A stretch of 42,609 nt of DNA. It comes from Armatimonadota bacterium (GTDB taxonomy: Bacteria; Armatimonadota; JADLDR01). Every line of letters begins with the position of its first letter. The stretch's first letter is position 1. This document shows, one piece after another, positions 15,576 through 24,117 of the stretch. A program made the position numbers and the translations under genes. A model generated the notes under the pieces. It ran no database searches. It had not been told where the DNA came from and was given only the letters and a program-made list of their open reading frames with translations. The stretch is from the NCBI GenBank assembly GCA_020846535.1, contig JADLDR010000160.1, forward strand, positions 1 to 42,609, given 5' to 3'.

Positions 15576-17672
15576 ATGCCCGATCTTCTCCTTGAAATCG
15601 GAACGGAAGAGCTGCCCGGCTCCTTCATCCTGCCTGCGCTTCGCCAGTTGGCCGAGGCTACAGCCCGCGAGTTTTCGGAGGCCCGCATCGAGTTCGAAGC
15701 TATCGCTACCTGCGCCACGCCCCGCCGGATGGCGATGATCGTTCGGTCCGCAGCCCCGTCTCAGAAGGATGCCCGCCTGGAAGTCCGGGGGCCTGCCCGC
15801 CGGGCGGCTTTCGATGTGGAGGGAAAGCCGACCCGGGCGGCGGAAGGATTCGCCCGGTCGCAGAAGGTGGATGTGGCCGACCTGGAAGTCCGGGAGACGC
15901 CGCAGGGAGAATATGTCTTCGCCGTCCGGCTGGAGCCGGGCCGGCCCACAACCGAAGCGGCCGCCGAAATCTTCCCCAAAATTCTTGCCGGGCTGTCGTT
16001 CCCCAAGATGATGCGCTGGGGCCACGGGCGCTTCCGGTTCGGTCGCCCGATCCGCTGGATGGCGGCGCTGCTGGGGCAGGAGGAGATCGCTTTCGATATC
16101 GAGGGCCTGAAGACAGGCCGCAAAACATGGGGACACCGCTTTCTGCATCCGGAACCTCTGGAAATCGCCTCCGCCGAAAGCTACGGGCAGGTGATGCGGA
16201 AAGCCTTTGTGGTGGCCGACCAGGAGGAGCGCAAGGAGACGATCCGCCGGCAGGTGGAAGCCCTGGCCGCCGGGATCGGGGGCAGGGTCGTCTGGGAGCC
16301 GGGGCTGCTGGAGGAAGTGGCCTTTGTGGTGGAATACCCTACCGCCTTCCGGGGCGGCTTCGATGCAAGCTATCTGGACCTGCCGCGTCCGGTGCTGATC
16401 ACCACCATGAAAAAGCACCAGCGATATTTTCCGGTCGTGTTCGCAGACGGCCATCTTCTGCCTGCCTTCATTGCTGTCCGCAACGGTGACAGCGAGCATC
16501 TGGATACCGTCCGGGCCGGAAATGAGCGCGTTCTGGAGGCCCGCTTCAATGACGCCCGCTTCTACTACCAGGAAGACCTGAAAACCCCGCTGGCCGAAAA
16601 AGCGATCAAGCTGGGACGGGTGGTCTTTCAGGAAACGCTGGGCAACATGGAAGAGAAGACGCGCCGCGTCGCCCGCCTGACCCGCTTCATTCTGGAATCG
16701 CTGGCCGAGGACAACGCGGTGGTAGAGACCGGAGAACGCGCCGCCCTGCTCTGCAAGGCCGATCTCGTCAGCGAGATGGTCAAGGAACTGCCCGATTTGC
16801 AGGGGATCATGGGCGGCATCTATGCCCGCCTGTCTGGCGAGCCGGAGGACGCGGCCCGCGCTATCGAAGAGCATTACCTGCCGCGCAGCGCCGACGACCC
16901 ACTCCCCGATACGCAGGCAGGCCGCGCCCTTTCGATGGCAGACAAGCTGGACACCATCGCAGGCTACTTCGGGCTGGGCCTGGTTCCGACCGGTTCAGGA
17001 GACCCTTACGCTCTCCGCAGGCAGGCCCAGGGAGTGGTCGCCATGCTCCGCGATGAGCCGAGGCTGTCCCTCGACGCGCTTTTCGAGGCGGCGGTCGTTC
17101 CCTATCAGGAATCGGCGCTGCTCAAGCGGGCAGCGGAAGAGGCGAGGGAAGACTGGATGCGCTTCTTCCGCCAGAGAATCGAGGTAGCCTGCCAGGAAAT
17201 GGGCATCCGCTACGATATCGTGGATGCCGTGCTGAGTGCCGCCTTCGCCAATGTCTGCACCGTCCTCGACCGGGCGCAGGCCCTTCAGAGCCTTCGCGAA
17301 AACCCGGATCGGTTCGTTCCCCTGGTGACCGTCGCCACCCGGGTCGGAAACCTCCTCCGCTTTGCCGAAGGCAAGAGGATCGCACCGGCCCTACGGATCG
17401 ATTCCGCCCTCCTGTCCGAATCCGAGGAGCGCGACCTTGCCGTCGCCTTCGAGGAAGCCGGGCCGCACATCAGCGCCTGCCTCGCAGACCGCCGCTACGA
17501 GGAAGCCTTCCACCTCCTGAGCGCCTGTCAGACGGTGATCGACCGCTTCTTCGATACGGTCATGGTTATGTGTGAGGACGAAGCCCTCCGCGCTAACCGG
17601 CTGGCGCTTCTGAACCGCATCCATGGGTTATTCCTGGGCCTGGCCGATTTTTCCAGGGTTGTAGTGGAGTAA
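15576..17672 (+). CDS. glyS: Glycyl-tRNA synthetase beta subunit
   Basis: The 698-residue protein is a full-length GlyS. It begins MPDLLLEIGTEELPGSFILP, includes GLSFPKMMRWGHGRFRFGRP and TTMKKHQRYFPV, and the HD-like segment MADKLDTIAGYFGLGLVPTG with DPYALRRQAQG. It ends with the anticodon-binding-type region (NRIHGLFLGLADFSRV). It recognises tRNA-Gly and forms the alpha2beta2 enzyme with GlyQ. I choose ATG 15576 over the in-frame TTG at 15570 because GAGGTGAT at 15562-15569 is then spaced properly. It is separated from glyQ by lepB and by a hairpin that could set its expression level. Confidence 0.93.
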   Translation: MPDLLLEIGTEELPGSFILPALRQLAEATAREFSEARIEFEAIATCATPRRMAMIVRSAAPSQKDARLEVRGPARRAAFDVEGKPTRAAEGFARSQKVDVADLEVRETPQGEYVFAVRLEPGRPTTEAAAEIFPKILAGLSFPKMMRWGHGRFRFGRPIRWMAALLGQEEIAFDIEGLKTGRKTWGHRFLHPEPLEIASAESYGQVMRKAFVVADQEERKETIRRQVEALAAGIGGRVVWEPGLLEEVAFVVEYPTAFRGGFDASYLDLPRPVLITTMKKHQRYFPVVFADGHLLPAFIAVRNGDSEHLDTVRAGNERVLEARFNDARFYYQEDLKTPLAEKAIKLGRVVFQETLGNMEEKTRRVARLTRFILESLAEDNAVVETGERAALLCKADLVSEMVKELPDLQGIMGGIYARLSGEPEDAARAIEEHYLPRSADDPLPDTQAGRALSMADKLDTIAGYFGLGLVPTGSGDPYALRRQAQGVVAMLRDEPRLSLDALFEAAVVPYQESALLKRAAEEAREDWMRFFRQRIEVACQEMGIRYDIVDAVLSAAFANVCTVLDRAQALQSLRENPDRFVPLVTVATRVGNLLRFAEGKRIAPALRIDSALLSESEERDLAVAFEEAGPHISACLADRRYEEAFHLLSACQTVIDRFFDTVMVMCEDEALRANRLALLNRIHGLFLGLADFSRVVVE

Positions 17673-17725
17673 GGGCAGGCGCAGCCTCGACAGCGCAGCC
17701 GCCCCATCACCCCTCGGCTTTGCCG

Positions 17726-17753
17726 TTGATATGCACTTGACATTGTGGATACT
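17726..17753 (+). promoter_or_regulatory. Weak promoter candidate before the DinB-like gene
   Basis: TTGATA (17726-17731), 16 nt, GATACT (17748-17753). The boxes match moderately; it lies about 265 bp before the DinB-like start with a repeat in between. Confidence 0.3.
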
Positions 17754-17803
17754 GCTGGTCCGATGCTTCCCAGGCAGGGCGATTACAAGGATTGCCCCGG
17801 AAG

Positions 17804-17934
17804 CAACCGCCCCCAGCCCCCGCCGAATCCCGGCGAGGGGAGTGGATTTTAGGGTGCTTTGATCATGCTGCCAAGATCCCTCATGATCTCAGCCCCTCCC
17901 TTAGCAAGGAGGTTGGGGGGTGCTGTTCTCTTCC
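17804..17934. repeat. Two-hairpin repeat, second family, copy A
   Basis: One hairpin is formed around CCGCCGAATCCCGGCGAGGG and another around CCCCTCCCTTAGCAAGGAGG, with AGGGTGCTTT between them and GGTTGGGGGGTGCT at the end. The same parts appear in inverted order and opposite strand at 33058-33186. Confidence 0.55.
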
Positions 17935-18018
17935 CGCAACCTCATCCTGAAGCATATAGGGCCGTCGTTCCCTATCGGAATCTTGACTCCAAGGCCCTGC
18001 TGAGCAAAGGAGGATACC

Positions 18019-18486
18019 ATGCCGGACACATTGCACGTGTGGGAGACCGTTCTTCAGGCTATGGAGGGAACGCCGGTCGTTCTGCGGAAATTGGCCGATC
18101 TGATTCCTGCGGAAGCCTTCGAGCGCCGCCCGCACCCTGACCTGTTCTCCCCCGGGGAAATACTGCACCACCTGGCCGAGATGGAGGGCATTCTCCTGAA
18201 ACGATACCGGCTGATGGCCGGTTCGGAGAATCCTTACCTGCCGGACCACGACCCGCAGGAACGGCTGGACGAAAACGCCTATGTCGGAAAGACAGTGGAA
18301 GAAGGAGTGGATCGGTTCGCCGCCGCCCGGGCCGCCTCCCTGGAGTTCCTCCGCTCCCTGCCGCCCGGAGACCGGACCCGCTCGGGCGAGCATTCGCTCT
18401 ACGGGCCGATGACCCTGGAGATGCAGGCTCAGAAAAGCGCCGCCCACGATCTAACGCATATAGCGGATATTCTCGCCCGGACATGA
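18019..18486 (+). CDS. DinB-family protein
   Basis: The 155-residue protein is a four-helix DinB-like protein. An early histidine lies in ILHHLAEMEG (about 49-58) and a later His pair in AAHDLTHIADIL near the C-terminus, fitting the three-His metal site of this family. DinB-like proteins include thiol transferases and many members of unknown activity; the substrate cannot be inferred. AAAGGAGG lies 8 nt before the ATG. It is followed after 19 bp by the secreted GH5-like gene on the same strand, but that gene has its own strong ribosome-binding site. Confidence 0.8.
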   Translation: MPDTLHVWETVLQAMEGTPVVLRKLADLIPAEAFERRPHPDLFSPGEILHHLAEMEGILLKRYRLMAGSENPYLPDHDPQERLDENAYVGKTVEEGVDRFAAARAASLEFLRSLPPGDRTRSGEHSLYGPMTLEMQAQKSAAHDLTHIADILART

Positions 18487-18505
18487 CTTATAGAGGAGGC
18501 CCTTT

Positions 18506-20077
18506 ATGTCACCGATAGCCAGCGCCCTTGCCGCCTCGTTGCTGATCGCAACGCTTGCCAGCGCCCCGACCGCCGCCGCGCCGGGATTTTTGACGGTGAA
18601 AGGAGGGGCTTTTCGGGATGCGGAAGGGCGGCAGGTTCTTCTGCGGGGCATCAATGTGGTCAACAAGGAGAAAGCGGCCCGCTACCTGGGGAACGAAACG
18701 GAGGCGGATTTCGCCCGCTTCCGGGAGTGGGGCTTCAACTGCGTCCGCCTGGGCGTCATCTGGGACGGCCTGGAGCCGGAGCCGGGGAAATACGATGAGG
18801 CATACCTGAAAGGCCTGGATGAGCGCATCCGCTGGGCCGCAAAGCACGGGCTGTATGTCTTCCTGGACATGCATCAGGACTTGTACAGCGTCAAATACAG
18901 CGACGGCGCTCCCGCCTGGGCCACCCTGGATGAAGGCAAGCCGCACCGGACCGGCCCTGTCTGGAGCGATGCCTACATGCTCAGCCCGGCGGTGCAGACC
19001 GCCTTCGACAACTTCTGGGCCAACGCTCCGGCCCAGGACGGGGTGGGCGTCCAGGATCACTACGCCCGCGCCTGGAAGCGTCTCGCCGCCCGCTATGCCC
19101 GCAATCCCGCCGTCATCGGCTACGATTTGATGAACGAGCCGTTCATCGGGAGCGGAATGCAGGAAATCCCCGCCCTGATGGCCGCCGCTATCTCCAAATT
19201 TTGGACCGAAAAAGAAGGGGCGTCCGCCCCGTCCGCCCAGGCGGTGCTGCTGGAGTGGGTCACCCCGGAAGGCCGGGGCAGGCTCATGCAAACACTGGAC
19301 GATATCGCCCTCTTCCGGTCCGTGATGGAGGTGACCGAAAGCCGCTACCAGGCGTTCGAGCGCGAAAAGCTCCAGCCGATGTACCAGCGCGTTGCCGACG
19401 CCATCCGGCAGGCGGATTCCAGGCACATCCTTCTTCTGGAACCGAGCGTCTCCGCCAATACCGGCGTCCGGAGCGTCCTGGAGCCGGTGAAGGGGCCGGA
19501 CGGCAGGCGGGATCCGCTTCAGGCCCTCGCTCCGCACGGCTACGATATCGTGACCGACACGGACGCGGTGGCCTCGGCCAGCGGGAAGCGCATCGAACTC
19601 ATCTTCACCCGTCTGGGCGATCTGGGCCGCCGCCTGGAGATGCCGGCGATCATCGGGGAGTGGGGGGCCTACTACAACTCTCCCGCGTCCCTGTCCGCCG
19701 CCCGCGCGGTTTCGGCGCAGATGGAAAATCTCCTCTGCGGGGACACCTACTGGAGCTACCGGAAGGATATCGACACCTTCCCCTTCTTCCAGGCCGTCTG
19801 CCGGCCCTATCCTCTGGCCGTTTCCGGCAGGCTCGTCTCCTACGCCTCCGAACCGGAAGCGCATGCCTTCACCTGCTCCTGGGAGGAATCTCCCGGCCTC
19901 AAAGCCCCCAGCCGCATCTACCTCCCAGCCCCCTATTATAAAGGAAAGGAATCGATCAAACTCACCCCCGCCGGGGCGGGCTTTCGCATCGAACGGGCGG
20001 GAAAGGATTCGGGGAATGTCTTCCTGATAGTTCCGCCTGCGGGCGCAGGAGGGGTGAGGAAACTGGAAGTGGAGTGA
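18506..20077 (+). CDS. Secreted glycoside hydrolase, GH5 type (endoglycoceramidase-like)
   Basis: The 523-residue protein has a signal peptide (about 1-24, ending TAAA) and a GH5-type TIM barrel. Visible are GINVVNKEKAARYLGNETEA, FNCVRLGVIWDGLEPEPGKY, DMHQDLYS, the acid/base DLMNEPF (Glu near 210) and the nucleophile IIGEWGAYY (Glu near 385). The order and the DMHQD box resemble the endoglycoceramidase-like branch of GH5. A C-terminal beta domain of about 90 residues follows. Probable role: hydrolysis of beta-glycosidic bonds outside the cytoplasm; the substrate is not certain. GAGGAGG precedes the ATG. It opens the long carbohydrate region. Confidence 0.83.
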   Translation: MSPIASALAASLLIATLASAPTAAAPGFLTVKGGAFRDAEGRQVLLRGINVVNKEKAARYLGNETEADFARFREWGFNCVRLGVIWDGLEPEPGKYDEAYLKGLDERIRWAAKHGLYVFLDMHQDLYSVKYSDGAPAWATLDEGKPHRTGPVWSDAYMLSPAVQTAFDNFWANAPAQDGVGVQDHYARAWKRLAARYARNPAVIGYDLMNEPFIGSGMQEIPALMAAAISKFWTEKEGASAPSAQAVLLEWVTPEGRGRLMQTLDDIALFRSVMEVTESRYQAFEREKLQPMYQRVADAIRQADSRHILLLEPSVSANTGVRSVLEPVKGPDGRRDPLQALAPHGYDIVTDTDAVASASGKRIELIFTRLGDLGRRLEMPAIIGEWGAYYNSPASLSAARAVSAQMENLLCGDTYWSYRKDIDTFPFFQAVCRPYPLAVSGRLVSYASEPEAHAFTCSWEESPGLKAPSRIYLPAPYYKGKESIKLTPAGAGFRIERAGKDSGNVFLIVPPAGAGGVRKLEVE

Positions 20078-20386
20078 GGGGGAGAGGCAGGGCTGTTCCA
20101 AGGTCGTCAGTTGAGCGGAAAAGCACCTCACCTTTGCCCCCTCTCCTGGACGCCTCCTTCGAAGGCTAGGCGAGGGGGCGTTCGGCCTGTTTTACCCGTC
20201 TCCTGTCGCCAGGCTCCCTCCCTCTCCGCTCCGGAGAGGGAGGGCCGGGGTGGGTGAGGTGCTTTTCAAACACCCTTGGTACAGCCTTGGCCCGTCGTGA
20301 GGCAGGGGACATAGAGATGCGGCGAAACGATACCGCAGTCGTCATGCCGTCGTTTCGCCGCAATCCTGAGCGTCCGGTTGTACGTT
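20078..20386. other. Intergenic region with a palindromic repeat, no gene
   Basis: These 309 bp between convergent genes hold the inverted-repeat element at 20119-20266 and then about 120 bp in which I see nothing recognisable. Confidence 0.6.
20119..20266. repeat. 148-bp element with perfect 14-bp inverted ends
   Basis: The ends AAAAGCACCTCACC (20119-20132) and GGTGAGGTGCTTTT (20253-20266) are exact complements. Inside are GC-rich hairpins such as CCCTCTCCGCTCCGGAGAGG. The architecture resembles the GGTTACC-bounded repeats elsewhere in the window, but the ends differ. Confidence 0.65.
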
Positions 20387-21136
20387 TTACTTGTTGCCCA
20401 CGCCCAGCCCGTTGGAGACGAGGAACTTGTAGCCGGTCTTCACATCTTCCATCATGTCCCCGTCGGACATGTCCTGCTCCACGATCAGCCATTCGGCGAC
20501 GGCGGGATTGGCGGCCTTGATGGCGGCGGGCAGGTCGACCTGGCCCGTGCCGAGGGCTTTGAAGTGGTATTTCTCGCCCAGTAGCCCGTCCTTGACGTGC
20601 AGCAGTTGGATGCGGTCGCCGTATTTTTGCAGGATTTCGACCGGGCTCGCGCCCCCGAAGGCCACCCAGTAGAGATCGAGTTGGCTGTGAAGGCCCGGAA
20701 CCTCCATGAAGATCTCATAGGGGTATCTGCCGTCCTCCACCCGGTGGAACTCCCAGTAGTGGTTGTGGAAGTGGTAGGTCATGCCATAGGGCTTGACCAG
20801 CTCCGCGGCGGTCGCGAACTTTTCCGCACAGGCTTTGCAGGCGTCCACGGTCTTCATATCGTCCGGGCCGAAGCCGCCGATCACCTTGTCGCAGCCCAGG
20901 GCCTTCTGGGTGTCCACCACCTGCTGGATGTTCTCTTTGGTGGGCAACGGGCTGTGGGTGCTGGTCACCGCAACGCCCCGGTCGGCCAGGAATCGGGCCA
21001 CCTCCGCAGGATCCTTGTCCCCGAATCCCCCTTCCAGCCCCTTAAAGCCGATGTCGGCCACGGCCTGGAGCGTGCCCCAGAAATCCTTTGCCATCAAATC
21101 GCGAACCGTATACATCTGAAGCGCTATCGGTTTCAT
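20387..21136 (-). CDS. Sugar phosphate isomerase/epimerase (xylose isomerase-like TIM barrel)
   Basis: The 249-residue protein starts MKPIALQMYTVRDLMAKDFW and shows the TIM-barrel epimerase pattern: IGFKGLEGGFG, YHFHNHYWEF, SQLDLYWVAFGG, LLHVKDG and WLIVEQD, which supply the Asp/His/Glu metal ligands. There is no signal peptide, so it is cytosolic. I start at ATG 21136 because AGGAG lies 8 nt upstream; the frame extends 12 codons further up without support. Family members isomerise or epimerise keto sugars, inosose or related sugars. Its place among secreted glycan-degrading enzymes suggests processing of released monosaccharides, but the substrate is unknown. It is a single gene, facing away from the DUF1559 gene. 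Confidence 0.82.
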   Translation of the reverse strand: MKPIALQMYTVRDLMAKDFWGTLQAVADIGFKGLEGGFGDKDPAEVARFLADRGVAVTSTHSPLPTKENIQQVVDTQKALGCDKVIGGFGPDDMKTVDACKACAEKFATAAELVKPYGMTYHFHNHYWEFHRVEDGRYPYEIFMEVPGLHSQLDLYWVAFGGASPVEILQKYGDRIQLLHVKDGLLGEKYHFKALGTGQVDLPAAIKAANPAVAEWLIVEQDMSDGDMMEDVKTGYKFLVSNGLGVGNK

Positions 21137-21268
21137 TGAAGTCTCCTTTCCTTGACGAATGATGCGCTGCAAAACTCATTCGACGCCGCCTGTGTTTCTC
21201 CTGTTTAGCCCGAAGGATTATTAGTCTTGTCCTTTATTGCACAAAAAATTGATTATCTTAAATTTCTC

Positions 21269-21297
21269 TTGACAGACTTTGAAAATTTTGATACAAT
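21269..21297 (+). promoter_or_regulatory. Consensus-like promoter of the second DUF1559 gene
   Basis: A perfect TTGACA (21269-21274), a 17-nt spacer and TACAAT (21292-21297). The surrounding A/T-rich DNA contrasts with the GC-rich genes. Transcription would start near 21304, leaving a leader of about 165 nt. Confidence 0.75.
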
Positions 21298-21303
21298 AAA
21301 TTC

Positions 21304-21469
21304 TACAAGCCCGCGGGCGTGTTTGGCTTGCAAGCGCAGCCGGTAACCCGGAAAGGAGGGATGACAGAGCCGTCCGACGGTAGCGAATCGGTCCTCTAAG
21401 TAAGAGCGATGGCGATCTGCTGCCAGCCTCAGTTGTCATTACGGATGTAATAATCTCAGGAGGTTAAAG
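21304..21469 (+). ncRNA. Structured 5' leader of the DUF1559 gene, riboswitch candidate
   Basis: The leader can fold extensively. A first hairpin pairs GGCT (21325-21328) with AGCC (21338-21341). A GGAAAGG loop lies near 21350. A long-range helix pairs ATGACAGAG (21361-21369) with CTC (21428-21430) and TGTCAT (21434-21439). Within it are CCGT/ACGG (21370-21373 and 21377-21380), ATCG..CTCT/AGAG..CGAT (21387-21390, 21394-21397, 21403-21406, 21407-21410) and GGC/GCC, making a multi-branched junction. It ends 15 nt before an AGGAGG ribosome-binding site. A role in sensing a signal for the pseudopilin-like gene is plausible. Parts recall class I cyclic-di-GMP (GEMM) leaders, but the conserved core does not match well, so the class is left open. 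Confidence 0.45.
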
Positions 21470-22264
21470 ATGAATCGACGCGCATTTACTCTCATCGAGC
21501 TTCTCGTCGTCATTGCGATCATCGCCATTCTGGCGGCGATCCTTTTCCCGGTTTTTGCCCAGGCGCGTGAAAAGGCCCGGGCCATTTCCTGTTTGAGCCA
21601 TATGAAGCAGATCGGCAACGCTCTTATGATGTATATCCAGGACTGGGATGAAACCGGAGTCTGGTTCTACAACAACCGCACGCGAACGGCCTTCACCAAT
21701 GAACACGGTGTGGATATCCCTGTGGTGGGCTACTGGTACTGGAACCTCTACCCTTACACCAAAAGCTGGGAGGTGTTCGGATGCGCCTCCTGCGGCAAGA
21801 TGCCATCGCAGTGGGATAGCAACGGGGACGGTAGCCTCGATGTGCCCGACCCGCGCACCTTCGGGTTCGGCATCGCCTGGGCGCATGTGGCAGGCTGCAC
21901 CGGCTATGTGAAGCGGCTGGCTCAGATAACGGCTCCGGCGAACACTATCTTCATCGCGGACTCCTCGACCTGGGCTCGCTTTGGCAACGACAACGCCGGC
22001 TACCAGGACATTTACTGCCCCATCGGCAAGCATGCCGATGCTGGGCTGCACGACTGCTTCCGCGACAATTGCAGCAGCAACGACGGCAAGCTCCTCCCCC
22101 CGTCCGGATGGATATCCAAACGCCATGCGGGCGGCGCGAACTGCGTCTTCATGGACGGACACGCCAAATGGTATAAATACGAGACGCTGGTGGATCCCAA
22201 TCCTGCGGTAGACCTCTGGGGGCATACCACCTCCGGCTCCAGCGGGAACGGCAACCAGTGCTGA
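21470..22264 (+). CDS. DUF1559 prepilin-like protein
   Basis: The 264-residue protein starts [20 protein letters not shown], a classic prepilin leader cut by a prepilin peptidase after the short basic segment, followed by the Armatimonadota-type [15 protein letters not shown] and [20 protein letters not shown]. The C-terminal part carries [12 protein letters not shown], the H-X9-DG type motif of DUF1559 proteins. It is expected to be a pseudopilin-like protein with its N-terminal helix in the membrane and a globular domain outside; the exact role in export or adhesion is unknown. AGGAGG lies 7 nt before the ATG. It has its own promoter and a long structured leader, so it is probably regulated individually. 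It is intact, unlike the paralogue at 8099. Confidence 0.88.
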   Translation: MNRRAFTLIELLVVIAIIAILAAILFPVFAQAREKARAISCLSHMKQIGNALMMYIQDWDETGVWFYNNRTRTAFTNEHGVDIPVVGYWYWNLYPYTKSWEVFGCASCGKMPSQWDSNGDGSLDVPDPRTFGFGIAWAHVAGCTGYVKRLAQITAPANTIFIADSSTWARFGNDNAGYQDIYCPIGKHADAGLHDCFRDNCSSNDGKLLPPSGWISKRHAGGANCVFMDGHAKWYKYETLVDPNPAVDLWGHTTSGSSGNGNQC

Positions 22265-22706
22265 CGCCTGAAGAAGCATTCCCATGCCAGTAGGGGCGCG
22301 GCTGCCGTGCCCACATAGGTATCAAGATAAAGTGAAACAGAATCTGTTCATGGGGGATGGGTGACCTCTCTCCCCTAGTCCCTCTCCCCGAAACCCAGGG
22401 GATGCGCCGGAGCGCCTCCGGGGAGAGGGGGAGACTCTACGGTGCTTGACGATGCCATCCACTCCCCCTTCCCGTTTCGGGAAGGGGGCCGGGGGGTTAG
22501 GTAACCATCTCTCAAAGCCCCGAACCCCGCCCCTGCGGGACAGGCAGCCTGATCTGGGTACCTATGGGGTACGGCTGCCGTACCTGCATAAAACATCCTC
22601 TCGGGCCGCACATTTCCTCATGTGCGCCCCTTTTTGCTGTACCCCGAAAGGAATTTCCCCCGCCGTATCGAAGCATGTTCCCGCAAGAACTCTCAAGGAG
22701 ATATGG
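22265..22706. other. Intergenic region dominated by a composite palindromic element
   Basis: These 442 bp contain the composite element at 22290-22586 and then about 120 bp leading to an AAGGAG ribosome-binding site. The frame of the next gene is open through part of the repeat, but the protein character starts only at 22707. Confidence 0.65.
22290..22586. repeat. Composite nested-palindrome element, copy 3 (MITE-like)
   Basis: Outer arms at 22290-22328 (GTAGGGGCGCGGCTGCCGTG...) and 22552-22586 are imperfect complements. The inner unit runs from GGTGACC (22360-22366) to GGTAACC (22500-22506) and contains two hairpins; its first loop is about 23 nt longer than in copies 1 and 2. The right inner flank, ATCTCTCAAAGCCCCG and on, matches copy 2 closely. 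Confidence 0.7.
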
Positions 22707-24113
22707 ATGAAGTTGACCCGGCTTTTTTGCCTGCTGCTCTTGATTCCCGGCGCGGTCGCCCATGCAAAGGAGATCCCGAAGATGAAGCCTATCGCCCTTC
22801 ATCCGGACAACCCCCGCTACTTTCTCCTCCGCAACAGGCCCGCGGTGCTCATCACCTCCGGCGAGCATTACGGCGCGGTTTTAAACCAGGATTTCGATTA
22901 TATTCCCTATCTGGATGAGCTTCAGTCCAGGGGCTTCAACCTCACTCGCACCTTCACCGGGGCGTATATGGAGGACGCCGCCTCGTTCGGGATCAAGAAC
23001 AACACCCTTGCCCCGCTGAAAGGGCGGCTGATCTGCCCCTGGGCACGGAGCAAAACGCCCGGCTACGCCTACGGGGGCAACAAGTTCGACCTGAACAAAT
23101 GGGATGCGGCCTACTTCCGCCGCCTGAAGGACTTTATCCGGCAGGCGGGCAGGCGCGGGGTGGTGGTGGAACTGGTTCTCTTCTGCCCGTTCTACGATGA
23201 CAGCCAGTGGAAGATCAGCCCGATGAATGCGGACAACAACATCAACGGGGTCGGAGGCGTCCCGAAAGACGAGGTGTACGCCCTCAAGCATCCCGACCTG
23301 ACCGCCGCGCAGGAGGCGCTGACCCGAAAGATCGTCCGGGAGCTTGCGTCCTTCCCCAATCTCTACTACGAGATCTGCAACGAGCCGTATTTCGGTGGGG
23401 TCACTCTGGAGTGGCAGCGGCGCATCGCCTCGATTATCGCAGAAGAGGAGGCGGATTTGCCGGCAAAGCACCTCATCGCCCAGAACATCGCCAACCACCG
23501 GCAGAAAATCGAAAACCCGGACCCGAATGTCTCCATCTTCAATTTCCACTACGCCAACCCGCCGGTCACCGTCGAGGAGAATTGGGGATTGAACCGGCCT
23601 ATCGGCTTCGACGAATCGGGCTTTCGCGGCAGCGACAACCTGCCCTACCGCACGGAAGCCTGGGAGTTCATCCTGGCCGGCGGCTCGGTCTACAGCAACC
23701 TGGATTATTCCTTCACCGCCGCCCATCCGGCCGGGACTTCTCCGGTGGACGCGCCGGGCGGGGGCGGCCCTGCTTTAAGGAGCCAACTCAAAATTCTGAA
23801 AGACTTCATCCACGGCTTCAAGTTCCTGAAAATGGCTCCCGACCGGGAGGCCATCCAGGAGGGCGTTCCCGCCGGGGCGGCGGCCTATGCGCTCTCGGAG
23901 CCGGGCAGGCAGTACGCCATCTACATTCGCGGCGGGGAGCAGGCGTCCCTCACCCTTGCGCTCCCGAAAGGACACTACCGGGCCGAATGGCTGAATCCGC
24001 GCACCGGGGTTGTGGAAAAGCACCAGGAGATCGCCCATGCGGGCGGGCCGCAGATTCTGACCTCGCCGGAATATGTGGAGGATATCGCTCTGAAGATCGT
24101 GGCGGGGAAATAG
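22707..24113 (+). CDS. Secreted glycoside hydrolase (clan GH-A-like) with collagen-binding-type C-terminal domain
   Basis: The 468-residue protein starts at ATG 22707, with AAGGAG 6 nt upstream and a signal peptide (MKLTRLFCLLLLIPGAVAHA). The catalytic region shows YLDELQSRGFNLTRTFTGAY, VVVELVLFCPFYDD, YYEICNEPYFGG (Glu near 226) and IGFDESGFRG (Glu near 302), two glutamates in the positions expected of a GH-A TIM barrel. The last 80 residues (YALSEPGRQYAIYIRGGEQA, then YRAEWLNPRTG) look like the putative collagen-binding domain found after DUF4038-type hydrolases. The exact family is uncertain (GH5-like or DUF4038-related). It is exported and likely acts on polysaccharide. A convergent RNA unit ends a few bases after its stop. 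Confidence 0.75.
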   Translation: MKLTRLFCLLLLIPGAVAHAKEIPKMKPIALHPDNPRYFLLRNRPAVLITSGEHYGAVLNQDFDYIPYLDELQSRGFNLTRTFTGAYMEDAASFGIKNNTLAPLKGRLICPWARSKTPGYAYGGNKFDLNKWDAAYFRRLKDFIRQAGRRGVVVELVLFCPFYDDSQWKISPMNADNNINGVGGVPKDEVYALKHPDLTAAQEALTRKIVRELASFPNLYYEICNEPYFGGVTLEWQRRIASIIAEEEADLPAKHLIAQNIANHRQKIENPDPNVSIFNFHYANPPVTVEENWGLNRPIGFDESGFRGSDNLPYRTEAWEFILAGGSVYSNLDYSFTAAHPAGTSPVDAPGGGGPALRSQLKILKDFIHGFKFLKMAPDREAIQEGVPAGAAAYALSEPGRQYAIYIRGGEQASLTLALPKGHYRAEWLNPRTGVVEKHQEIAHAGGPQILTSPEYVEDIALKIVAGK

Positions 24114-24117
24114 GGGG

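Larger units (their letters stand above)
17673..18018. other. Intergenic region with a two-hairpin repeat and a weak promoter
   Basis: These 346 bp carry no gene. A weak promoter-like pair is at 17726-17753 and a GC-rich two-hairpin repeat at 17804-17934. The last part leads into an AAAGGAGG ribosome-binding site for the DinB-like gene. Confidence 0.55.

Noticed and set aside
21304..21469. Firm assignment of the leader as a class I cyclic-di-GMP riboswitch
   Set aside because: Only scattered similarity (a GGAAAGG loop, AGAGCC, GGTAGC). The conserved core and its order do not match well enough.
22446..22706. N-terminal extension of the GH-A-like enzyme by 87 codons
   Set aside because: Translates the palindromic repeat; a signal peptide with a good ribosome-binding site starts at 22707.
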